From NCBI GenBank assembly GCA_013397115.1, contig VWZW01004863.1, forward strand, positions 2,569,137 through 2,633,136: a DNA stretch of 64,000 nucleotides, written 5' to 3'. The position numbers and the translations under genes were made by a program. The notes under the pieces were generated by a model. That model was not told where the DNA came from, did not search any database, and saw only the letters and a program-made list of their open reading frames with translations. Source of the DNA: Edolisoma coerulescens (lineage: Eukaryota; Chordata; Aves; Passeriformes; Campephagidae). The number at the start of each line of letters is the position of its first letter. Position 1 is the first letter of the stretch. Shown piece after piece: positions 12,522 through 24,700 of the stretch.

Positions 12522-12615
12522 CCTCTTTATATTCTTTAAAGTGTTGAGCCTGCTTTTTGCCCACTCCTAACCTTTTATCTCACAGAGAGTAAAATAAGCG
12601 AACAAAACTGCTACA

Positions 12616-12620
12616 AAGCA
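12616..12620. repeat. Right target-site duplication of solo LTR
   Basis: AAGCA directly follows the CTACA end of the LTR and matches 11788-11792 exactly. Confidence 0.85.
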
Positions 12621-15600
12621 TAATAGAAAGAAGTTCAAGATTTACTGAGACCAAACTGGTTCAGCCTTACTATGGTGCACAGGATAATCATATATCAGAG
12701 GGACAATTTACCTCACTATATGAAGCAGTGATGCTTTGGGAACAGTAGACACGAAACCTCTGAATTCCACATAATCTCACTTTTCCTCACTTCCTCCTAA
12801 ATCCTTTTCTCAGTGATGAGCTGTACGCAAAAGTACAGAGCCCCTCTGAATCTTTCTCCTTCCCTACACATAATCATGGCATGGGGGCTTTACCCTGAAT
12901 AACTTTTTCTTTTAAATAGATGAGTCATAGAGAGCTTTTCAAACAGGTGAGAGAAATCCTTGCTTTCCATTTGGCTGATCAGCAACTAGAGAAACAAATA
13001 TAAAAGTGCTCAGAAAATTCGTGACGAAGAATCCTGTTTGATAATTTAACATCAGGTCAGATAATTTTATTGACTTTGTCAGGAAAATTGTGAATTAATT
13101 GACCAGAATAAAACGTGTTAGTTGAGTATTAGACAGTAGACTACGTGCCCCTAAGTTGCCACATGTAGTCTACCATTTATATGATTAATTTACTGATGTC
13201 AAGCTGGACATGATTGTAAGTTTTCCAGGAAATGTGTTTCATTTTGCTAATATTTCATATTTGTCCTTGTGAGAAACCTGTTCTGTCATAAGAAAAAAAA
13301 TCCCTGTGTTTTCCCAGTGCAGTTGTATGCAAATGATTTCTGCTGAATGAATGTTCAGCCTTATTTTCTACAGTTTCACATCAGTGCCTGTCATCATGCA
13401 AATTCATTCTCAGTGGGATTACTTGGAACTATGCTGGTGAGAGTTGTATTTGTTCATTAATTTAGGTCTCATTAACCATGAACAACTCAACAAGGATAAG
13501 AACAGATTATGGTCACTGTCCAATGTATATTAATAGTTTCTTTATTATGTAAATACAATTGCATACTAGTGAAATTTGATACTGGGCTACTGATAGAACC
13601 TAAAATTCAAAGTGTCTGCTAAGAACATTATATAAAATTAATCCAGAAGTCTCTTAGACTTGAATGTGGTGTGTTGACAATGATAATGCATAAAGCAAAA
13701 TATATAATACATGTGAATTCTAGTCTGTATTTTGAAATAAAGTCATCATCCAACCTTAATTAGACTATGTCTGTTTGTTTAATAATAAAATACTTCAAAA
13801 CTTTTTCATCACTGAAAAAATGCATCTACCAGTGTTCTAGGAGCAGATAAATAAATTCTAGACACTGATACATAGCATTGGTTTCAGGTTATTTCAGAAA
13901 ATAACTCGACTGCTAATGATCAGTAACAGGTGATACATGATCTTTAAAATTTACTACCTTGGAACCTATTGATTATTTACTTAGGTCAACCTATGTCATT
14001 TGGCTTATGCAGGTGCACAATTTATCTGACTAAATAGTGCAACAAGAACTAGGAAATTTAAATATTTACAAGAAAATATATGGTGCCACACTTGTTGTTG
14101 TGAATACCAAAACATTAGAACTTAAACACTGATGCTCTGCCCCATGAGTCACTTCTAAATTCAGACTGAATTTTGCGAAAAGCTAAATTGAACTTAACTT
14201 TTAAATGTAACCAACTACCAATTCAACTCCTTCCATGTTCCAAATTTACCAGTCACAGATGTAAATATTATTTCTAAAAATGTGGCAGAAGTTTTATTCA
14301 CATACTCAAACTAACTTGAGCTGACCTCAACCATATAATTACAAAGATAATTGGGATAAGGCTAATTATTGGGCAACAATATCTTCCTAAGGCACTCCCA
14401 AATGATTTCTCTCCCTGTCTTTCCCAACCTTCTGTTGGTAGGTACTTGTTCCTGCTTGTGTATCCAAGCTTGTTCCTCCCTGGGCTTTGTCAGCTTAGAT
14501 CCCCAGGAAAGAGGGAGGTGGAGACATTGCAACAGATCCTGGACAGGGGAAAAACGTTCTGAAGTTGGCCTTTGAAAAGTAAGGACTATAAAGAGAGCTG
14601 GACAAACTGAGGGATGGGAGCTACATGCAGAGCAAAAAGGTGGTGAAAATCTCTTTCCAAGGTAAAATTTATAGAGCATAGCCTGAAATTTGCAAAAATT
14701 AAAGCACTGATCAAAAAGTTTCAGAAAATAATTGAAAAATTTGTGTTCTTCCTTCTGCTTTTTGGAGGAGCTCTGAGGAAGTGATGTCCCACTATCTCTG
14801 TGAGAGTGATTTAACATTGAAGAGTTTGCCTTGGTGTTACCTCACACCTGTACACCTGGGAGACATGTAGGAAATATTTTTTTTGAGTAGGACTCATTTT
14901 TACTTCAAGATCTGATAACCTTTTTTAGAACATGAAAGTATGATCACTTGTCTTATTTAAACAAAACACTTCCTCGGAACTATAAACAGGGAGTGAGAAT
15001 ATTTCTCTTGGCACATGTACTCATATTCTTTGCGAGAAATATTTATTCATTCACTGTTAGCAAATAAATGTAAAATTCTTTCCTGCTAAGGCATCTGTCT
15101 CTGCTACATACCTGTGCAGCTGCATAATTTCTGTGGAAGCAGTCTGAACAGTGTCAAGATTGTACACAGAGATTCCTTCCAGGAGTAGGTCCCTTTACAA
15201 TTTCAAATTGTTTCCTGTGTGTGCCAGAAGTACTGTGAGCAGGATAGAAGTGGAGAATATGATCTAAGAGAATCTAGAAACAACAGAAAAAAAGGTCTAC
15301 ATATGTACAGCTGGTTTACAGAGTGTAATATGAATTCTTAGGGGAGAAAAGCCATTCAGACTTTCCCTTCTGAAGTATTCCCAGTGTGAGGGATTATAAT
15401 ATTAATTTTGCTTTTAAACACACTCATTGCTTCACGCCTCACATAACTGGTGATGACTAATGACACAAAACTTCTGCGTGTGTGGTTGCTCTTTTGCAAT
15501 ATCCTGAAAAATCCTAGGCCAGTGCAATTCGGAGAGTGAGAGCTATGAAGTGCTTGAGTGGTATTGTCAAAGTAACCTCAGTAGGTTTTTAACAGTTCTG

Positions 15601-18320
15601 GAAAATTGTCTGGAATGCAAAAGCCAAACTTGCTTCCTTTAATGGCCTCAAGTGCCCTCTGGCAACCCCTTGCTATCAGAGGGTAGTTTAATGGTATAGA
15701 GAGAGCTCAGGCTGACATCAATACCTTTCAAATAGCGCTGAGATAATGTAGAACGGAATTCTTTTGAAAGCTGTGAAAACAAAACAGCATGTCTTGCTTC
15801 ATAAGTTATGTAACTAGTTATTACTACTTATGACTTTTCACACACATACCTTGCATCAGCTTTTATATGTGATGCAAGCTGGAGAAGAATTCAAACCTGG
15901 CTTCTTATATTTATGGCTTTGCGTTCCCTCTGAACATAAAGTTTTGAACTGAAAATCAGCAGGTTTTGACAACAATTGGGGTAAAAATATACTTCATTCC
16001 TATCTATACTGTAGTTGCACCTACAATGTGATTATAGAGCTCACCACAAAAATTTTGCTACGTAGTATTCTGCTCAGATATTACTTATGGCCTAGGTTGG
16101 AATACAGCTTTTTTTTTTTTGTCAGAGAAATAAACATAACACTAGGGAGCGGTTTGTGGTGTAATCAGGCTGCAGTAGGGTGAGTTTTATGAAGTATCTG
16201 TGTTAAGTGTAAACTGCTAACTGCACTGTGCTGGTCTGTCTTAAATCGTGCAACCAGCATTAGACAGAAGGAAAGAGGTTAAAATTTAAATAGGAATCTA
16301 CTTGTCAAAGCTTTCTTCATTTCCAGATGACACAGTTCAATCTTTGGTTTGTTTTGTCATGAGTGGATTTTAATTGCTGGTGTAGTCACTTTTCTTAACA
16401 TATAACTTATCACAATGACTCTAATGCTTTTATGATAGCCATCATAATTGCTGGAGATATCTTCAGAAGTCATCCACATTCCTCTGAGCTGGAAAAATTC
16501 CAGAGTTTGTATTGTTTTGCCATGAGAAGCTATAAAAAAAGTGTTATCTGCTGGAAACATTTCCTTCTCTGTCTGAACTTTAAAATTGTTATCTGATTAG
16601 GTTGCTGTGAATTGCAGAGGTAAATTTGACGCAACATGCATAGCACTCTGATCTTTAGTGGTCATTAGAATTACAAATGCACACAGTGCTGACTCCTGAC
16701 CCTGCTGCCACCTGAGAAATGGCTACTTGCTATTCTGCTGTGCTGATACCCCGTGCTGATAGGAACCAGGCTGACACACATGAGGAGACGCTTAAACTGC
16801 CAGGCCTGCAGTTCACAAGCAGCTGTTTTTTCATGAAAATTCATCACTGTTAAAAATAAGTGAAGCAGTTTGCTTGTTGAATGGGCCTCACCAGTAGGAA
16901 CCCTATCAGTTGATATTGCCCTATGCTAAGCTTGTAAATATCTCTTAAAGGGCTTAGAAACAGTGAATGATCTGGCTAAGGGCTATGTAGCTGCCTTAGC
17001 TACATATTTCATGACCCAATTCTCAGTCTGGCCCTGACCTTTTTCAGAAAGGTTTACATGCCCTTTGGATTCCAGCTGTTTCAGCTTACTAATTATGTCA
17101 AAGTGCTGAGTTTAATTTCTCACTTACCTTTTGTGCTTGCACACATGGAACCCATGTTGTTGTGTTGCTGGTCTGAGGAGGTTCCACACAATGGCTGTCC
17201 ATGGCTTTGTTACCTACATCTTTTCAAAAGGAACTCTCCAGACAAGGTCACCAAGTACTTTACTGGGAAGGCTCTGCAAAACATCAGATGTTTTGAACCA
17301 TATTAACTTTTGGATTACTAAGTCCATGTGCTTTCAATAAACTGGATTACGTTTAGGTTGCAAAGAAGCACTGAGGAGAATATGCCCCCATGGGTGCTGA
17401 CCAAGCAGCCTGAAGCAACAGATTCGTAAGTGCCTCTCATGTCCTTGTTGCATCAAGACAGTAGCCATGCATACAAACTTTTTTTCTGTGCAGAGAAACT
17501 TCAGTGGCTAAATAATTAATACTCCTTTTCTTTCTTACACATCTCCTTTTTTCTCCTTTGCTACCTCCAGCTTGTGTAAAGCAAAAAGCACTAATTCTCT
17601 AAAGACTTTGCAGTCTTATGCAATGTGAATGATTTGGATGTTCAAAGAGCAGATTACAATAATCTGGGAGTGAACAAGGGGGAAAACATATTGACAAGTC
17701 ATCTTGATGCAGCTATTTATGTCAATAAAATTTTGACACTGGGAACAGAAAAAAGCATTTAAGAAGCACAGAATTTACATATAAAAGTGGTTCTGGGAAA
17801 ATTTCTTTGACCAAAATACAAAATTATGTATAAAAAGGACTAAAAAGGGAAAATACTATTAAGAGGGAAGGATTCACATGCCGAGAAAAGTGGAGTGCTA
17901 AGATTGAAATCTTAATGCATTTCCTGGTACATTAAAGCTCTGTTTTTAACAGTTTTCAATTACGTGATCATATAAATTTTCCCCTCATGGGGATTCTGCC
18001 TCAATAAGTGCAAGGATAGATTGGTTTTTTTTCTAAAGGAGAAACTGTTTCACAATTTGTTTTATTGTTCACTGGGTGGCCAAATCTCCTACTTCTTGCA
18101 CATTATTCAAACATTGCACCAAAGGCAGAATATTACTTTTCTTGTGAGTTTTCAATCATATTTATCACCATCATATATGAATATTTCACAAATTGAGGAA
18201 TTACTCTTGGAAATGTTTCAACAAAAGGAGGAGAATGATTTTATTTCTAGTGCATAAATTCCTTGGTCTGCATATCTCAAAATTAAATAAGGGTCAAATA
18301 ATTTTACTAATTTAGGGCAC
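12621..18320. other. Non-coding stretch, no gene seen
   Basis: This holds the longest open frame in the window (minus strand, 14362-14817, 151 codons). That frame has no recognisable domain, lies alone and has biased composition, so I do not call it a gene. Small items worth noting are two octamer motifs ATGCAAAT in the same orientation at 13327-13334 and 13396-13403, a facing pair of CCCTCTG/CAGAGGG half sites at 15655-15683, and a T-run at about 16110. Confidence 0.55.
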
Positions 18321-18496
18321 TGTAGCATCGTGAATTGCGAGTTCCGACAGCCTGACTGCAGCCCTGCCTTCAGCTCCCCATTGGGTGTCTGTAATCCCTC
18401 CCCTGTTCCATCCTCACTGGCTGGTTCCCTGTCATCCCTCCTATGTTCCCTTTCCCTATTGGATTGTACCCCTCACCCCGCCTCCCTATGTCCCAG

Positions 18497-18502
18497 TATA
18501 AA
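18497..18502 (+). promoter_or_regulatory. TATA box of the LTR-like element
   Basis: TATAAA in the context CAGTATAAAGTGCC, downstream of two inverted CCAAT boxes. Spacing puts a start site near 18525-18530. No host gene lies immediately downstream. Confidence 0.5.
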
Positions 18503-18553
18503 GTGCCTGTCACTTCTGCTATGTCACCTCACTGCTCTTGCAATCTTCAGAAG

Positions 18554-18559
18554 ATTAAA
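18554..18559 (+). terminator. Polyadenylation signal ATTAAA of the LTR-like element
   Basis: ATTAAA about 55 bases after the TATA box, followed by a GT/T-containing stretch. This arrangement is normal for an LTR with a short R region and unusual for a host gene. Confidence 0.45.
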
Positions 18560-18800
18560 GTTCCTGGACCGTAAGCAGTAGATTGCTTCTCTTCGCCTTT
18601 ATCTCTGCTGGCACGTCTCCCACCGGCCTGGGGGAAGCCCCTCGAGTGGAAGCTACGTTTCTGACCACTTTTGTGTGTTTTCCTGCCGTGGTCGGGGCGT
18701 AGCATAAGACCCTGGGCTCCCTTCATCCAGGCCCACGCGCCGCCCCAAGCAGCCGGCTTGGCAAAGCTGCTGACGGCATCCTGATAACGTGGCTGCACAG

Positions 18801-21227
18801 CCACAGGGTGCCACACTAAACGGTCTAGGGCTTGTTTTTCCAGATAAATTAGCACCCTTAAGCACTCTAAAATCTCAGCATACAGCTCAATGTAACTCAG
18901 GAGGGAGGTGCTAATGCTCATTATTTCTACAAATCTGTGATAAGGGTATTATCACATTCAAGGTGAACACTTGAAAAATGGAAAGTATCAAATTAGCCAT
19001 AGTCTGTTAGAGGCTTGTGCAGCATTGGATTTGTTGGAGGCCTTGGAGTCCCCAGGAGTCTTCTAATTTAATTCAAGACAGTCATAGATCTTCAACACAT
19101 ATTGTTCTTTTTTTAGTAAACAATGAACAAAGCAGCTTCTTCAATGAACAAAGTTGCAGATCCCTTGACTTCTCAATCTTCAACCCTGAATCACCTCCAC
19201 AGCCATCTTGAACACTGAATGAGGTTGAAAAATAATGACTGATATCATTAAAGACTGTCAACACCTGCATACGCACAAAAGAAATTAATTCAAATTGCCC
19301 AGAAAAAATATAATTTTGGTGTTTCTTAATCTTAGTTTACAATCTTTTGAAATTCCATAATTATACTTGGCTATGTTTTGAAATAGCAGTCTAATATTGC
19401 AGGTTAGAAAAAAACCAGACATCCTAAAGCACTTTCTACCCAACAAAACATCTGTTTTGTGACCAAATATTGATGGTCACTTTCATCCTTTGCATGTCTG
19501 AAATAATTGCATTTTTTAATCTGACTGCTACCATATGAGTAAGAATATTTAATGGATACAGAAGTTTCAGCAAAAACTGTCCTCTTGGCTTCCATTACTG
19601 GATACATACATTTAGTGTTTGACCCCTCTGTCCTGTTCTTTCCAGTCTATCCTGTTCTAAGATCCAGTGTTCATTTCTTTCTTTAACCTTACTGTCCTTT
19701 CCAGTGACACAAACTCATTGAGGGTGAACTCATCAATGAGGAAAAATATTAGGAGTTCTAAAATTCCAATTAGGTCATTAACATATTAATTCAGAAAAAC
19801 AGTATTTGGCCTGTTTTATATTTTCCTTTGTATTATGTAGTGCCAGCCATATGCGTTGATATCTTTATTCGCCTTACCTGCAGTTTTTAAAAGTTTGTAT
19901 GTTCCCTAGACTCCTTCTGTTTTCTCTAGAGTTAATGTTTTACTTGCTTCATCCTGTTGCTGTCATATAGACAGCATTTACACTGCCCGGGTTAGAAATC
20001 AGATTCCAGTTCTCATTGCATTTTCCTTGGCTTGTTTATTGCCGGTATGGGTTGAAGAATTAAATAGCAGTTCCAGTTTGCAAACTTCCTGCAAAGGATT
20101 TGAGAACAATAATATGAATATTGTCCATATAATTCTAGATCTTGTCTCAGCCCTAATGGATGCATTGGATAGCATCCATTAACCTAAATACATGATCATT
20201 CGATAAATGATAATAGAAATAATACTAATTTATAAGCAGTGTTTTGAAAGCACAAGAATGATTTATGGTCATAACATTATGTCTCCAGCCTCACTGAAGT
20301 GCATGGAGTTTAGAATGATATCAAGTGTTACAGAGACAATGAAAGCTCAATGCCCATTCAGGTTGCACACTGGCACATTCTGTAGAATAACTATATTTTT
20401 CATTAAACAGATATTTTCAAAGAAAAAGAATTCCCCCAAACAACATAGGCATATGGCTACACTGACGGAAAAATAATCTCTCCCCCATACCCTTCCATCT
20501 CCTTTTCCCTACTCTGGATAACAAACCCTTGTTCTGTCTTGTCAGGTGAGGCTAAAAGAAGACTAAAGCTGAACTTCTAAGACCATGATGGGACAGCTGG
20601 GGTTTTTTTCTAGTCTTTGCTCTTTCATTACTTGGGAATAAAACACAAGCAAGATCTGACACGTAAGAAAAAAATTAAGATATGACTCAAGACCTTGCTA
20701 ATGCTGACTGAGCCAAATTTGAACTTCCGGGAAGCTCAGAAAATTCCTGGAACATTTTATGAGGGAGTTCCCCTGATTTTCAAAGACTCTTCTTCCTTGT
20801 TATAAGCAACATCAGAAGTGAAAAGTTATGAAACTGCTCTGGAAAATGTCTCAATACTTTCAATCACAGCAGAAGCAGGAAATTATTCCAGACATCTCAT
20901 CAAAGAGGAACAGATAAATATCAAGGCTCACTAGATCATTTGAAGTTCATCCAATACTACTTTAAATTAAAGATTTTCTTCTATTACTTCCTAAAGCCAA
21001 GTGATGTCTGTAGAGAGGACAGGGAATCAACTGCCTGAGGTCTAATTTCATCTCTTTGATGTAATGTTGAAAAAGCTTTTCTACAGGATAAAGGCAGTAT
21101 CTTCATCACAGAAATATTGTTATTCAGAGGTGAATGCCTACAGCTGGTGTTCAGTTTCCCCATCTTTTGCACCCATATTGGAAAACAAAGCATGTTGTGA
21201 TATTTAATTTTATTTCTAAAACATTGA
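18801..21227. other. Non-coding stretch, no gene seen
   Basis: Apart from a possible tail of the preceding LTR-like element to about 18920, I see only unique AT-rich sequence with short chance frames. Confidence 0.55.
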
Positions 21228-21705
21228 ATGCCATCTCTGTATGCAAATGCTCTTCTGAGCAATCAGGTGGCCTTCTATGATGAAGTGGCAGAAATGGTTG
21301 ACAGGGGAAGCCTGAAGTATGTCCTTACCTTCTGTAAGGCCTTTGATGGTCCCACACAACTTCCTTATCTCCACACTGAGAGACATGGATTAGAAGGGTG
21401 GACATGGATGTGGTGGATAGCGAATTGGCTGAAGGGACACAGAGAGTTGTTTTCAATGGCTGTCTGTCCAGTGGGGGACCAGTGAAGAACAGTGTCACTC
21501 AGAGATCTTTATTGGAAATAGTGCTCTTTAATACCTTTATCAAAGACAGACAGTGAGACCAAGTACCCCCTTAGCAAATTTGCAGATGACACAGAGCTGA
21601 GCAGTGTAACTGACACAACAGAAGGGAGTGATGCCATCCAGGGGGACCTGCACAAGTTTGAGAAGTGGGCCCATGAGAATCTTACAAAGTTCAACAAGTC
21701 CATGT
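21228..21705 (+). mobile_element. CR1 LINE fragment, reverse-transcriptase part of ORF2 (broken)
   Basis: The plus strand encodes, in two frames, a degenerate reverse-transcriptase segment of a CR1 non-LTR retrotransposon. The first frame (to about 21485) holds a FCKAFD-like motif and a GLEGWTW...NWLKG-like stretch. After a frameshift the sequence continues with LSKFADDTELS (about 21570-21600), which contains the FADD catalytic motif of CR1 polymerases, and then DAIQGDL and EKWAHENL. CR1 elements copy themselves by target-primed reverse transcription. This copy is inactive: it has frameshifts, lacks the endonuclease region upstream, and stops near 21705 without the rest of ORF2 or the 3' UTR. 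Loss of the 3' end is unusual, because CR1 copies are normally truncated at the 5' end. Confidence 0.9.
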
Positions 21706-24700
21706 GCTTTTCTTTTTCATCAGATCTACAATTAACTGTGATTTCTCTGATTTCCTGTATATTTTGATCTAGGAAATTCTGAACAGAATTATGGCTGTAC
21801 TAGTCTTGATATACTAGTCTTGAACTCACAATGCACTGGACCAATGATATTTTTTTTCAAACACATACGCTAGAGATGGGCTCTCTAGATCAACTGAAAC
21901 GAGGCTGTTGAACACATGAAATATCAGGTCCTCTCCTTTTTTACATTGAAGATCAAATGCAAGATAGTTGCTAAGTCAATGCGTGTGCGCAGCATCTATT
22001 TACTGAGGATTTTTTTCTGGCCAGACTTCTGCCTGACCAAAACACTAGACAAATTTTATTCTTCCAACACAAATGAGATTTTGAGGTGCAGAAGAAAATG
22101 TATTTGGGGGAAAATGGGTTAAAGAAGTCCTGTCTGTGAGATCTTCCCCAGAAACCCTTCTATTGTCACTATTATTGGGTTGGAGAGTGACAGAAATTTA
22201 TACAGGAAGCATTTCAGTTTAAAGTACTTGTGCACTTATTCTGGTACTTAGAGTGGCATAAAGGAGCATCTTGCAATGCAGAAAGACAGCATGCCTCCAT
22301 GGCAGAAAAGTTCTAGGGGAATTTCGCACCTTAAGAGATCACAGCAAATAGTGGTTGATGAAAGAATGCAGTTTCACTGTGTGGTGTAGCTTTAAAATCA
22401 TAAATGTGTTTTATGTAGAGAAGAATGCATGAATTCATCCTGATCTTTTGAATTAACTTATGCCATTAGCAGAGAGTCAGACATGCTCCTGCAAAAGGAT
22501 GGTGATGAGGGACTGGGAATAGCTGCTGCATAACTGTGACTGAGCGGTGTTTTAACATCAATGCAACAAACATTGAGCCAGATGTATTCAAGGCCTTGCC
22601 TGTGGTTTGATGACACATACTCTTTTCACAACAATCGGTGGATTTGTGGTAACAATCAAAAGGCATTTAAAATGCTTGGAATGTGGTTTAGAAACCCGCC
22701 TTGGCATCCCGCTTTTCATGTCTTAGCATAAATGCCTCAACTGTTTTTATTGTTCTGCAACTACTCATTTATTTTGAAAGGAGCTTGGCCTGCAGTATTT
22801 GCATTCAACAATACTTGAAACAAGACATTAAAGTATTTTTTAATTATGCCAGTGAAATATTTCATATGAATAATGCCAACAGCTGGGTCAGACCTTTTGG
22901 TTTTGAGTAAGAGTTTATTCCAGGCTTGCTAACTGAGAGGTTCTTTTTTTAGAGAAAGTTTCTGATAAACTGCCAGTTTGGAAATATATTACAGAACAGG
23001 AATGTCTTTTCAATTTGCGTTGCAGTTGTACCACATTCTTTATGTATTTCTGATTTTTTGCCCTTATGACTCTATCATAACAAATTACTGCACAACTGAT
23101 GAAATGGCACAGAACTACTTTCAATAAAATCAAGAAAAGACAATGTTAATGTGAAACACATTTAGAAAGAAATTACTTCATTTTGGTGGAACAAGACAGA
23201 AACAGACTTATAGATCTATGGCTAGACAAGGTATTACTCCATATGTTTAAAGATAGATCAATTGATTGATTGCTCATTAGATCAGTAGGTCAATAGACAG
23301 AAGGATGGAAAATCCGTCTGTTACTGAACAGCTTGTCTAATTTTAAAAATCAAGTACAGCATTTTTAGCTTTGAAGAAGCAGCCAATAAGCTTTCTCTCC
23401 TCTGGGATGCAGTTTATTTGGCAATTATTGACTAAGAATAATTTTCTAGATCTTAGTAAGAAAGAAATCAGTATAAGGATTGGTGAACCATATCAAGATA
23501 GCATACAAGTTTGCTTGATGCTAGAGGGAAGAAAAGTTTGGTTAAACAGCTAAACTTTATCCAAAACTTTTGTGGATAACCTCTCCTCTATCACAAGAAA
23601 AAACCCAAAACAATTTTCATGCCTGAACATTTGAATGAACTTATTAGCCAGTGAAACTCATCTGCTTTTGAATCAGAGGACGGGTGTGGGGAGAACCACT
23701 GTTAATCACACTGAGATGTGAAGCCAACCCAGTTGGCTTTGGAGTAATGGAGCCAGTGAATCTGGGAAGAGCCGCAGAAGTTCCTGCCACCTAGTGCCAG
23801 CTCTGCCTCTCTTGCAGGGGAAAGTCTTCTGCTCATGTAGCAGGTATTTAGCCTAGCATAATGAGGAAAGTCAAAACAAGTATCACTTCAGGTTACTATA
23901 CTAGGCTTCAAAATACCAAGTTCAGCTCTTGTCCCATGTTCAGTAAGTCTCTGTAATAAAGGTGAGAACTTCTCAGAGGAAGGTGAACACCTGTGAGTGG
24001 GTCCAATTGCATCTGTTCCAGGATTCTTACCTGGGGCCTAGGCAGCCCTAACAACCCACACCCTCAAATATTTACTGATTTTATTTCTTTGGTTGTTGTG
24101 ATCAGATCCAGACAGAATCAAGGAAATATATGACACCTTTTCATATGTTGTTCTTGGCTTCTCAGGAAAAACCTGTGTCAGAATTCTTGTTACTACAATT
24201 ATTATTACTAATCTCAGAGTATCTTTTGATAGACTATCAAGAATTATGCACTGCCTGTATCTCTTCCAAAGTCTGCAAGGTGGTTGGAACATATCCAAAC
24301 AACTTCAGCAAACTCCAAAGACTATGTTGTCTCCAATTTCTACGTAGCCTGTTCTTTAATTCTTTAAAATGTAAGAACATGCCTACTTTTTTCCCTCATT
24401 GCATCATTCATTTACACAGGAACTGAGTTTGCCTAGTTTTTCACAATAGACACTGTTTCAAACCATTTTGATTCAATAATTCATTTTTTTGGTTTGTTCT
24501 GTGCCCAGCTCATAGGAGATTTTTATTCAGTGTGGTAAACAGTAGAACCAGTAACTTTAAAGTTACTCCCCCTTTCATAATATTTTCATTTGTTTCCCCT
24601 CAGGGAGAAAACTTCTTTCTAAAAGAGTTAGTCTCTTTGTCTGTTGATGCAATGGCCATGATTCTGTGCAGAAGATAATGTTGAACGATAAACTGTGGGA

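Larger units (their letters stand above)
11793..12615 (+). mobile_element. Solo LTR of an avian endogenous retrovirus (ERVL-like)
   Basis: The element begins TGTAG and ends CTACA, a 5-bp terminal inverted repeat, and is flanked by identical AAGCA target duplications. The span is 823 bases including a 77-base gap. The first 80 bases are AT-neutral. The stretch 11875-12097 is very GC-rich with many CpG. The last 150 bases are T-rich and carry AATAAA at 12516-12521, which gives plus-strand sense. No second LTR, primer-binding site or retroviral coding sequence lies alongside, so this is a solo LTR left by recombination between the two LTRs. Its 3' part (about 12475-12560) is visibly related to the LTR ending at 42740. 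I assign ERVL-like from the 5-bp duplication and general resemblance. The exact family is not established. Confidence 0.8.
18321..18800 (+). mobile_element. LTR-like element of a second family, boundaries approximate
   Basis: A C/T-rich block, unlike its AT-rich flanks, carries retroviral LTR promoter elements in order: inverted CCAAT boxes (ATTGG at 18380 and 18458), TATAAA at 18497-18502, then ATTAAA at 18554-18559. The downstream stretch is moderately GC-rich. The short distance from TATA box to poly(A) signal fits the short R region of many avian ERVs. A start at TGTAGCATCG (18321) is plausible. No convincing target duplication was found, so both ends are estimates. No internal retroviral gene is adjacent, which suggests a solo LTR. 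Sequence up to about 18920 may also belong. The overlapping 124-codon minus-strand frame is judged to be a chance frame. Confidence 0.6.

Noticed and set aside
14362..14817. Longest open frame in the window, 151 codons on the minus strand
   Set aside because: No recognisable domain and no neighbouring exon signals. One frame of this length is expected by chance in 64 kb.
18547..18921. 124-codon minus-strand frame
   Set aside because: It overlaps the LTR-like element, whose GC-richer sequence has few stop codons. The peptide has no recognisable family.
23721..23739. AAGCCAA...TTGGCTT inverted repeat as a regulatory dyad
   Set aside because: Seven-base arms are frequent by chance, and nothing nearby supports a role.
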